Assembly: GCF_028640845.1 (NCBI RefSeq)
Contig: NC_080542.1
Location: forward strand, 13,843,901-13,907,900
Reading direction: 5' to 3'
DNA: 64,000 bases
Source: Ahaetulla prasina
Taxonomy: Eukaryota > Chordata > Lepidosauria > Squamata > Colubridae
In this document: piece by piece, positions 46,901-58,900 of the stretch
Numbering within the stretch: the stretch's first letter is position 1
Layout of the letters: every line of letters begins with the position of its first letter
Made by a program: the position numbers and the translations under genes
The notes under the pieces: generated by a model
What the model was told of the DNA's origin: nothing
The model's database searches: none
What the model saw: only the letters and a program-made list of their open reading frames with translations

Positions 46901-49900
46901 AATTTTTGAGTTACTAAGATTCAAAGATGTCAAAGGTACATATTCAAAAGGAAACTATACCTACTGTTACTTCCAGTGAATAACAAAATTGTCAATGAAT
47001 TGCATGAAGAATATTCCAAGTTTATTTCTTTCTAAAAAGTAACATCTGGAATTACCCCCAGATGGAAGTAAAAGCCATCTTGTCCTAGAATTGCCTGTCT
47101 CAGAGAAGTCTACTTTGCCTACACTAAGTCTCTTTTTATGACCATGTAATCCCTTAATTCAGGGTAGAGTTAGGGCAATTGAAAGGAGCTGAGTTTTTTC
47201 TGGCTGGATGCCCTTCCTGACTCCACACAGAGTTCACAGCAGATATTTTCTCTTTGTGCCCTCATGGAGACACAGTTGTCCCTTCTTAGGATTTAACTCT
47301 TAACCTTTTAAATGGGATGCAAGGGTCTTCACCAGTAGGTCACCATGTCATTCTCTATCTTGCCATTTATGTGGCAGAACACTAAATTCCCCATTTCTGA
47401 AATGCTCGATCAAAGCAAAGTGATTTTTTGTTGGAATTGTCATCTTTCAGTTTTTCAGATGAGAGTTGAGAATGTATTTGATAAAACTATATTTTGTTAA
47501 AGGTTTGAAATAGTTTGACCAAGGCAAAATGGAAGAGCTTATTTTTCTTTAAGCCTAGGCCAAACTGAAAGAAACAAATTGAAATTTTCCCATCCCCTTC
47601 AATGATTCCTGATAACTTTCCTGTTTCTTTCCTGTTTTTTGTCGTCTTCCTTTAGCTCCACCGTTTTTTGCAACAAGTCTCCTTTAACAACAGTGCTGGA
47701 GAACAGATTTCTTTTGCCCCCAGTGGGGAATTAGAAACTGGACTTGATATTTTGAATTGGGTCACATTTCCAAATAAATCTTTTCTGAAAGTCCAAATTG
47801 GAAAGATCGACCCCCAGGCTCTTCCAGACAAGCTCCTCACCCTTTCTGACAAGGAAGCCATTTGGCCTCTCATATTTAACCAGGTGTGTCTCATTTTTCC
47901 CTTTTCCTGAAATTATTAACCATGGATTGATGGAATAAATCAGGGATGTCAAACTAGCAGTCCGCAGGCCAGATGCGTCAAATGCAGGCCACGCGCACCT
48001 CAGCTCCACGAAGGGAAAAACTGTCACGATAGGTCACATGGGTGCAATGGGATACCCCAAGTTTGATACCTGTGGAATAAATGATTAAACCATCACAATT
48101 ACAGCAACATTTGGAGTAAGCAAGCATTTAGCAGTCCATATGTTATTCGTTGAAGTTACAATGACACTGAAAAAAGATATGTATGACCACTTTTCACACA
48201 TACAACCATAGCAACATCCTCATGGTCATGTGGCAATTGTCTCATATTTATGACAGTTACAGTGTCCCAGAATCATGTGATCACCTTTTGCCAGTCACTG
48301 GGGAAGTCAGATTCACTTAGCAACTGTGTTACTAACTTAACAACTGCAGTGATTCACTTAACAACTGTGGTGACAAAGGTCATAAAATGGAGTAAAACTC
48401 ACTTAACAAGTTCCAATGCTAAGCTATCTTAGTATACAGGGTTTCTTTCTAAGTGCATTTGCAAATACTTTAGAGGTGTATGTACTTTAAAATAAATAAA
48501 ATTTATTAAGGCAGAATGATTTTTTTTGGAAAAAAAAATACTGATTTCTTGATTTCAACACTTTAGAATTAATTTTTTAATAATCTCCTCTGAAATAAGG
48601 GATGGTTGGTCAAATTCTTTGATTAGAAAAAATATAATATCTACATACCATACTTTTTGGAGTATAAGACTCCTCTTTTTCCCCCTAAAGTGGGTGAAAA
48701 ATTAGGTGCGTCTTATGGACCGAATACGATCATTTTGGGGCTTTCGAATTCTCCACACATCACATTTTTGCCCTCCCTGGCCCCCAGAAGGACTCTGCAG
48801 TGCTTCGCATGGCCCGTTTTCACCAAAATATGGGCCCATTTTTGGGTTTTCAAGTCCTCTGCACATTGCATTTTCACCCTCCCTAGCCTCCAGAAGCATT
48901 CTACAGGCCAAAATGGGCATGTTTTGGGTGAAAACATTTAGAGTGGTTCTGAGGTCCTGGGAGGATGAAAATGTGATGTACAGAGGCCAAAAACTATTTT
49001 TTTCTTTTTTGCGTCCTGTAAATTTAGGTTTGTCTTATTGTCCGAAAAATATGGTAGTAGCTGTTTGGAAATCCCTGGCAACACCTTTTGCATGAAAAAA
49101 GAAAAAAAAAAGTATCTATGATCCGTAGTTTCAATGATTTAAAAAAATGGATAATCCAGGACTTCCAGCTGATATTGCGGTGCTATCGGATGTGAAAAGT
49201 GGCACTCTGCGAATTTGCACCGAATCCCTTTGTTGGAGGGCCCCAAAAGAGGCTAAAGTCACCCTGTATAGATGATGAAGAATGGAGGGGTGCCTTGCAG
49301 GTCGCAGAAAGGCTTTCCTGCTTGATCAAGGGCTAATTCCCCCTCATCCGATGAGGAAGAGGAGATGCGGCCATTATGGCTGCTGTCAAGCTGGGGCAGC
49401 TGAAGAAGCAAAGACTGTGCTGGAGCAGTGTGGATGAACAGTGACTAGAACTGGGTGAGGTGACTTTTTTACCTGAAACCTACCCTAAAGAAAATAAACT
49501 CTGGAAAAGGGACTCTTTGAAGAGTTTGTTTAAGCAGTGAACAATTACAGAGAGAAAAATCATAGACCCAAAAGAAAAGAAAATGATATTAAGAAGAGAG
49601 TGCAAAATCTTTAAGAATATAAAAAGATTGGCTCTCTAATTTTTATTGGCAATAAGGCATTTTAAATCCTGGAATTACTTGTCAGAATTTTGATTATTTG
49701 TTTCAATTAATAAAAATGAAACTTATTAGAATCTACGCAATGTTGAAGTTAAACAGAACGCGCCATCTACTGTTGAATGTAAATGCATTTTTTCGTTGTT
49801 GTTGTTTTATTTTGTATTAGTTTGGTAGTTTCAATTTTCCATTTAATACAATGTTTGCAAAAAACACCAAAATGAAATATGGAATTTTTGCTGGAGATCC

Positions 49901-52900
49901 GAAAGGTGCTTTTTCAAGAGGAAACTGGACTTTCTTGTTTTTTCTTTGAAGATGTTTTGCTTCTTATCCAAGAACCTTCTTCAGCTCTGACAAGATAGTG
50001 GGGAATGGAAAGATTTATATTCCTTGCAGACAGCTGGAGAGTTTACTGGAAACTTTATCTATCTAGCTACCTAACTAATTTTGACAATCCAAGTGCAGTA
50101 ATATTTTTGCAGAAAATTGAGAATTTAAAAGGCTTTCTTTAAATTATTGAAATAACTTGCAGAAACTTTGTTCTTAAAATCTATTTCAAATATTTCTTTT
50201 ATTTTTTAAAAGTTGTTTGCAACCCATCTTACCGCAAGGCAACTTTGGATGGCATAAAACATTAAAATAATATGGCATAAAACATCAAAATAATACATAT
50301 TCAAAAACACAGAATTTCTGCGAAGGATTCTCTCTCTTTTATCTATTACTTAATTATGTAATCATAGTGCAATGGCACTTCAAATAAGATACAAAATTCA
50401 TTAAAGTAGAGGATGCATGTTTTTTCCCCTAAAAACTAATTAAAAACTAATCAGTGAAGAAAGGAATATAGGTATTTCATTTGGTTTACAGAATACAGAG
50501 TAACAGAGTTGGAAGGGACCTTGGAGGTCTTCTAGTCCAACCCCCTGCCTAAGCAGGAAACCCTACGCCACTTCAGACAAATGGTTATCCAATATCTTCT
50601 CAAATTTGATTTGACATGAATAAAAAAATGGGACCTCAGGAGGGCATATTTAGAGGGATTCAGAATTAAAGGTATTTCCACATTGCCTCAAGTTGATCTT
50701 TAGAATGTAATTCGAGGAAAACTCGAGGATAAAACCTATAAAGAACAGTTGCTGGAACTGGATATGTCTAGTCTGATGAAAAGAAAGACTAAGGGTAACA
50801 CGATGGCAGAGTTCCAGTATCTCAGGGGCTGCCCCAAAGAAGAGGGAGTCAAGCTATTCTCCAAAGCCCCTGAGGGTAGGACAAGAAGCAATGGATGGAA
50901 ACTAATCAAGGAGAGGAGCAACTTGGAACTAAGGAGAAATGTCCTGACAGAACAAACAATCAGTGGAACAACTTGCCTTCAGAAGTTGTAAATGTTCCAA
51001 CACTGGAAGTTTTTAAGAAGAGATTAGATAACCATTTGTCTGAAGTGGTGTAGGGTTTCCTGCCTAAGCTGGGGATTGGACTAGAAGATCTCCAATGTCC
51101 CGTCCAACTCTGTTATTCTATTCTATTCTATTCTATTCTATTCTATTCTGTTCTGTTCTGTTCTGTTCTGTTCTGTTCTGTGCTGTTCTGTGCTGTGCTG
51201 TGCTGTGCTGTGCTGTGCTGTGCTGTGCTGTGCTGTGCTGTGCTGTGCTGTTCTATTCTATTCTATTCTATTCTATTCTATTCTATTCTATTTATTGGGA
51301 ATGATCAATCGATTAATGTAATAGGTATGAAATAAGAAGCAGTTGAATATTCAGTAGGGAATATACACCAGGAATAAAACTGGAAATTGCAACACCAATG
51401 TTGGGATTAAATATGAAGAGTTTGTATATGTATAATTGATAAAAAGAACAATTTGCCAAAGATACATTCTTTCTGTGAATTCTGATTTTATTTATGAACA
51501 GGCATTACCTCTTTCCATCTGTAACAAGATGTGTCCTCTTGGCCATAGCAAAATGAAAGTGGAAGGAAAATTATCCTGCTGCTATGACTGCAAAATATGC
51601 CCAGAAGGAAAGATAGCAGATCAGTTGGGTAAGCAAAGGATTATATTAAATGTATCAATGATATAATAAATATAAATGGGGGGTTATTTTTAATAAATAA
51701 ATATTTTTAATAAATATGGTGATTGAAAATATTGCGCTTGACATCATAGTGAAACATTTGATTTTTTTTTTCATACTTCTGTGAACTATTTGGTTCACTG
51801 AAGAAATTTATTTTCTTTAACTCTGGAATATTTTTTGGGATGTCAATACCTAAATATTTAATATTTTTAATTTAAACTTTCCTTTCAATACATCTACTTC
51901 TTCTTAATTTGGTTATATAACATCATTTCTGATTTTTCAAAGTTTATTTGTAATCTCCACTATATTCCCCAAATTCATTCAGGTGTAAATATATAACTAC
52001 TACGGGATTTTGAAACAGTGGTGAAATCTGAACCAATTTACTCCTGGTTTGCCATGTGCATGCACATGAGCAGTGCTGAGCACACACCAAATGTGAGGTG
52101 TGCACCCACATGCAATGTATGCCAAAAGGAGGCATGGCGTAAGTAGAACAGTGCGTGTGTGTGTGGGGGTAATTAGCTGTTGCATGCTGTAATGTATCTT
52201 TAAGGGTTTTTTGGAGGGAAAATAGAGCGGGAAATAGCACGTTGCTGATTGGTTGTTGCCTCCGACTGAACTGTATATAAAGAGGGGTTTGTCTGTTGTT
52301 CGCTGCTGGGTTCACTATAAACTAAAGAGTTGTTGTCACTCATCTGGTCTCCTGCCTCGTTATTGCCCGAATCTAACACTGGCGACGAGGGTGGGATATT
52401 GAGGCAAGAAGGGTGCCAGGAGTTTACGAACCCAGCAAGTAAGAGGCGGTAAATAGCAATGTCTAGCTATACACCGCCAGCGCCATTCGACCCAGCAAAG
52501 GAAAAATGGGGGTCATACATGGCTCGCTTCGAGTGTTTCCTCGAAGCCAACGAGCTCCAAGGAGTCTCGGACAACAGGAAATGGGCGTATTTCCTGAGTC
52601 ACTGCGGTCCCGAGGTTTTTGACACCGCGGAATCGCTTTCTGAGCCAACGCCGGTACAGGCGGTACCGTGGCAAACTCTGCAGACTGTTTTGAAAGCCCA
52701 CTATGCACCAACGCCTTCCAAGTTTGTTCAACGGTTCGAATTAAGGCAGCGCATGCAGCGAGAGGGCGAGTCCATCAGTGTGTACATGGCAGCACTGAGG
52801 AAAGCCACGAACCATTGTGAGTACCGAGACTTGGAAGACGCGTTGCTCGACCAGCTAATTTGCGGGGTCAGGGACATCCGTTTGCGACAGCGGCTGCTGT

Positions 52901-55900
52901 CCAGAAGCAACCTAACGCTCGCAATCGCCCTGGACGAGGCAAGGGCTCACGAGATGTCTACCCAAGCGGCAGAAACGCTACAAAAGCCGGTCGCGACAGG
53001 GGCGGCAGCGAAAACAACCCCGGTCCACAACGAGGAAGTCCAGGCCGAGTCGGAAGAGGAGGAAGAGGAAGAAGTCTTCCACACCGGGAGGCCGGAGAGG
53101 GAAGACCGGGGCGAATGCGCGAGTTGCGGGGGCCAACACCAACGGCAACGTTGCAAATTTAAGGATGGCACGTGTCGGCGATGTGAAAAAAAAGGGCACA
53201 TCGCGAAAGCCTGCCGAGCGCCCCAACCTTCCCGCCAAAAATTCAAATCGACCAATCAAAGCGCGGGAACCGCAAAACGCCCCGGCATTGGTCAATTTAA
53301 AAAAGGCGCAAAGTTGAATCAGACCGCCGTGAGAGTGGGCCAGGCATCAACGCGCCTAGAAAAAAAAATCTTTATTAAAACACTCATCGAAGGAGTGCCG
53401 TGCCGAATGGAAGTGGACACTGGATCTTCAATTACGATCATGTCCTGGAACAACTTAGAAAAAAACTTGCCGGCTATCGCGAAACGCAAACTGCGGCCAC
53501 AGAAGCTAAGAGTGCAGGACTATCAAGGGAACAGGATCCCTGTTCGAGGGGTGACGACCATCCACGTCAAGTATGGACAGTTCGAAAAAACTCTGCCCAT
53601 CACCATCGTCGATGGGACTCTGCCTAGTTTGTTGGGACTAGACTGGTTCCGGGCATTGGGCATGGGAATGACCGGAGTCTTCCGAAATGAAGTCGACCTC
53701 AAGGACGAACTCATGAAGGAGTTCGAGGACGTCTTCAAAGATTGCCTGGGCAAGTACAAGGGGACCCCTATCTCCTTCAACCTAGACCCTCAAGTTGCCC
53801 CTATCCGTTTAAAGGCTAGGAGGGTTCCCTTCGCCCTGAAGCCCAAGATTGACCGGGAACTGGACAAACTAGTAAGCCAGGGGATACTAGTGCCAGTCGA
53901 CCATGCGAAGTGGGAGACGCCGATAGTCACCCCAGTGAAACCAGACGGGTCGGTCAGGATTTGCGCCGATTATAAGGCGACGCTAAACAAAGCTTTGCAA
54001 AAGAGCGCTTACCCCGTCCCAGTGGTGCAACACTTGCTACACTCGTTAGGGCAGGGGCAGGTTTTTGCCAAACTAGATTTGGCCCAAGCCTATCAGCAGT
54101 TACCCGTAGATAGCAGCACGGCCGAAGCACAAACAATCGTAACGCACAGGGGTGCTTTCAAATGCACCAGGTTACAATTTGGGGTCAGTGTGGCACCAGG
54201 GTTATTTCAAAATTTAATGGAGCGGCTTCTGCAGGGGCTCCCCGGGGTGGTACCGTACTTTGATGACGTACTGGTATCCGCCGACAATATGGAAGAACTT
54301 GGGGTGCGACTGAGAAAAGTTTTAAGTATTTTCCGGTCCGCCGGTCTAAAAGTCAAATTAAACAAATGCCAGATCGGGGTAGGATCCGTAGAATTCCTGG
54401 GCTATCGGATAGACAGGGAGGGGATCCACCCCACTGAGAGCAAGGTTAGGGCAATCAGAAAGGCCCCAGCACCCCAAAACAAAACAGAGTTGCAGGCGTT
54501 TTTGGGTCTGGTAAACTTTTACGCGGTCTTTTTAAAAAATAAGGCAACTATAGCCGAGCCGCTACACAAATTACTAGGGAAAAATGCTGCATGGTCTTGG
54601 GGAAAGGCAGAAGCTAGAGCATTCGAAGCAATAAAAAACCTCCTGTCTAGTGATAGCCTATTGATCCAATACAATAGCACACTACCATTGGTGCTAGTTT
54701 GTGATGCATCCCCCTACGGGGTGGGGGCTGTGCTCAGCCACAGGCTACCAAATGGCACAGAAGCCCCTATAGCGTTTTACTCCCGAACAATGTCCTCGGC
54801 TGAAAGGAACTATAGTCAGTTGGATAGGGAAGCCTTGGCCATAGTCTCCGGGGTAAAGAAGTTCCATGAATATGTTTTTGGTCGCGACTTCGAAATCGTC
54901 ACAGACCATAGACCCTTACTAGGGTTGCTGGCTGGCGACCGCCCAACGCCCGTGGCACTTTCGCCCAGATTGACCCGATGGACTATCTTTCTGGCTGCAT
55001 ATTCTTACAAACTGCTACATCGGCCAGGAAAGGAGTTAGGGCATGCAGACGCTTTGAGCAGATGCCCTTTACCAGCGACTATCGAAGACCCCACTCCGGG
55101 CACACCCGTCTTGTTAATTGACTCTTTGGACTCTGGTCCAGTCACTTCCAAGGAGGTGGCTCAGGCGTCTTACAAGGACATTACATTAAGGACTGTAATT
55201 GGTTGGGTGCAAAGAGGATGGCCCGCTGCGCCGGGCGAGCGTTTTAGGGAATATGTAAAAAAGCGTGGGGAATTGTCGGTGCAAAGGGGGTGTTTGCTCT
55301 GGGGGGATAGAGTGGTGGTCCCAGAGAAATTGCGGAAAAAAGTTCTGGAACTTCTGCACGAAGGCCATCCTGGAATCGTGAGAATGAAGGGTTTAGCCAG
55401 GAGCTATGTGTGGTGGCCCTTGATGGACATGGAGATTAGCGATAGGGTTGGGAAATGCCAAGCATGCCAGGAATCCAGATCACTACCACCAACGGCCCCA
55501 ATCCGAGAGTTGGAGAAACCCCAGGGGCCATGGTCCCGAATCCATATCGATTTTGCCGGCCCCTTCCACGGCCAAACATTCTTAGTGGTGGTAGATGCAT
55601 TTTCCAAATGGCTGGAAATCATTCTAATGAAATCCATGACCGCAGAGGCTGTAATTTCAGTCCTGCGGCACCTTTTTGTAACACACGGGTTACCAGACAC
55701 ACTCGTTTCAGACAATGGGCCACAGTTCACGGCGACCCTTTTTGAGGGGTACTTGGCGGAAGAGGGCATCCGGCATGTCCTCTCGGCGCCTTTCCACCCT
55801 GCGACGAACGGCCTTGCAGAGCGTTTCGTCTGGAGTGCGAAAGAAGCATTGTCCAGACTCAGACCCGGGGATTGGCAATTAAAAATTGACACCTTCTTAG

Positions 55901-58900
55901 CGGTACAACACAGAACCCCTTGTGTAGCGACTGGCCGCAGCCCAGCAGAGCTACTGATGGGGAGAAAGCTTAGATGCCTGTTAGACCGTTTAAACCCGAA
56001 CTACACACCAGACGGGTACAAAACAACACCGGGCAAAACAAGAGAATTGACAGTAGGCAGTTCCGTATGGGCACACAATTATGGTGAAGGCCCAAACTGG
56101 CAAAAGGGAACAATACTAGAAACAACTGGGCCCAAATCATATCTCGTAGAGATAGAGGATGGCCGGGTTTGGAAACGCCACATAGACCAGTTAAGAAAAA
56201 GAATAGCCACAAGTCTAGAAACAGACGAAACAGGCCCTGACTATCAAACGATTGAATCCACAGCTAACTCAAACCCGAGAAAACCGCAGGACTTATCTGA
56301 GTTCGATGAGGTCCAGTGACACCAACCGGTCCCTCCGGAGGGAAGCAGGAACGACTCTGCAAGTAATCTAAGGCCAGGTGGCCTGGAGGAGGAGCTGAGA
56401 GGAACGAACAGTCCCTCCGGCCAGCTCGACTCACTCCCAGATAATGAACTGCGCAGGTCCGAAAGAGTTAGGAGACGCCCTGCGTACTTACGTGACTACG
56501 TAGAAAAATAATTATTCATTTTATGTAAATAGGGGTAAAAAGTTTTCTGGGAGGGGAGGAGTGTAATGTATCTTTAAGGGTTTTTTGGAGGGAAAATAGA
56601 GCGGGAAATAGCATGTTGCTGATTGGTTGTTGCCTCCGACTGAACTGTATATAAAGAGGGGTTTGTCTGTTGTTCGCTGCTGGGTTCACTATAAACTAAA
56701 GAGTTGTTGTCACTCATCTGGTCTCCTGCCTCGTTATTGCCCGAATCTAACACATGCAATCTTTTTTTTACTTTTAAAAGCATTTTTTACAACCTATTCG
56801 ACCAAATAGATTGTTAAAATTGGTTGTAAAACTGCTTTTAAAAGTAAAAAAGAGGCTCTGACAATTAGGAAGCTCAGCTGTGATCCTCAGAGCCTCTTTT
56901 TTTACCTTTTAAACACATTTTTTACAACCTATTCAGGTGACTAGGTTGTAAAAATGCTTTTAAAAGCAAAAAAGAGGCTCTGACAATCAGGAAGCTCAGC
57001 TATGATCATCAGAGCCTCTTTTTTTACCTTTTAAAAGCATTTTTTAAAAGAAGCGGCAAGTGGGCAAGTGGGCGACTGAGTGATTGGGTGGGCATGGGTG
57101 AGGGGACAGGGATTTTTACTACCGGTTCTCTGAACCACCAGCCGCCATTGCTACTGGATTGGCTGATCCAGTCCAAACCGGGAGCATTTCACCCCTGTTT
57201 TGAAATGTTAATGATGTATCATCTGCAAATAAATTTATTTTATTTCAATTTATTTCAATGAATGTTCCCTAATTGCATTTGCCAAAACCTCTATCAATAA
57301 TGCAAATAAAAGTGGGGATGAAGAGCAATCCTGTCTCATTCCCTGGCTTAAAGTTATTGGCTCTGTAACACCATCATTTATAATTATTCTTGCATTATTC
57401 GCTGAATAAAGTTGATTTATCACTTTTCTAATTTTTCCCAATCCCTAACCTCTATTAATATCTATACATCTCTATAAATATTACAGTATATATACACACA
57501 CACATGAAGATCGTTTTTTAAAATATATTTCTTCTTCTATAACAACTAAAAGATATACAATATATTTCAATTGTGCTCTTATCCCCTCCAACACAACATA
57601 TATTCTTGACTAGGTTTATTCCCTTTGCCCTCCAGCAACACTGTTTTTATAAAATCCCCGCCCGCATATTTCATTATAATTGTTTAATAAATTTAATTTC
57701 TGTTGTTAATTTATGATTTGTTGCCATACTCCAAATTTCATTGGGATATTTCTTTGAATATCCCAATTTTGTCCCCAATATTTAGCCATCACTAATCTAG
57801 CTGCCAATATTGCTGTAAAAATCTTAGTATCTTGATTAATAAGGGATATTGCTCTATATGATCCTGGGTTGTATGATCTTTATCTGGTTTCGCTATCAGT
57901 ATTGTCAAAGATTTCTTCCAGGAACTTGGAATATTTTCCCCTTCCATTATTTTATTAAACATTCTCTTCCTCTTCAGCACCAATGAGTCTTTAAATTTTT
58001 TATAATATTCTATGCTTAGTCCATTTAACCCTGGTGCCTTCCCTATTCCAAAGTATTAATAACTTCAATACCTCCTTTTCTTCTATTTGTGATTCCATTA
58101 TTTCTTCATCGTATTCTTGAATTTTATAATTTAAATATTTAAATTTGATTTCTTTTCATACTTCAGCAAGCTATTTGGTGATAAAATCAATTAGTTCATT
58201 CTAACTTTGAGCAAAAGAAGATTTGAATTATTCCTTCTTCTGTTTCCTTGAAAAATTATGAACAGTTTTTTTCCAGAAACCTTTGTCATTACTTTTTGGA
58301 AATAAAGATAATTTTGCTTTGGTAATGTTTCCATAATTTTTACAAGATTTTACTTCCTATTTTACCCAAATGAGTAATTGATTGATTGATTGATTGATTC
58401 TGGAATGTATAAGGGTGCCTATCTCATATAATAAACCATGGTGGCTTACCAAAATCTTTAGAAACACAAATCACCCTTGCCACCACATCCCAGATAAATC
58501 AGGTTCCTGAGTCAACCTCCATTCTAGCCTAATTCTTTATGTGAACCACAATCCTACAACAAGGTTAAAGGATAGGGAACCCAAGTAATTCAGATGGAAG
58601 AGTATTGGAAAAGGCTAGACCAGATAGAACTCTGAACTCCCCAATGGCAACAGTTAACACAAAAGATCTGGAACATGCCTACATGTCAGACTTTTGAGAA
58701 AGACAGATACCATTAAAGAAAGGTGTCTCACCTATAATTTGGCCCAATGACATCCAGGGTGATGATAATCAGAAAATTGAATTGCATAAAAGTACGCAAC
58801 TAGGAGCCAATCAAGCTCATGCAGAGTAATAGAACTAGGTGAGTTAAGTGTATGTCCACTGCAATGCAAACCAGTTTTGCTTTTGAAATGGTCTTTAAGG

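Larger units (their letters stand above)
52188..56752 (+). mobile_element. Intact Ty3/gypsy LTR retrotransposon, 4,565 bp, in gene B intron 5
   Basis: Two 191-bp LTRs (52,188-52,378 and 56,562-56,752) differing at one base by eye, a 5-bp TSD catgc (52183-52187 and 56753-56757), and a single uninterrupted gag-pol ORF. Gene A has the empty site at about 30,659. A TATA box tgtatataaagagg lies in each LTR. The likely primer-binding site starts tggcgacgagggtggg two bases after the 5' LTR (tRNA not identified). A polypurine tract gggaggggaggag precedes the 3' LTR. Protease-RT-RNase H-integrase order places it in Ty3/gypsy (Metaviridae); the Mag-like branch is a guess. Same orientation as gene B. 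Confidence 0.95.
52016..57197. mobile_element. hAT MITE in gene B intron 5, split by the LTR retrotransposon
   Basis: Same termini as the A copy; TSD ttttgaaa at 52008-52015 and 57198-57205. The MITE sequence is 52,016-52,187 and 56,753-57,197, and the right part has an extra internal repeat block (about 56,840-57,020) relative to A. Confidence 0.82.

Noticed and set aside
51115..51294. Possible CRISPR-like or satellite array
   Set aside because: Five-base units without spacers; it is the expanded tail of a CR1.
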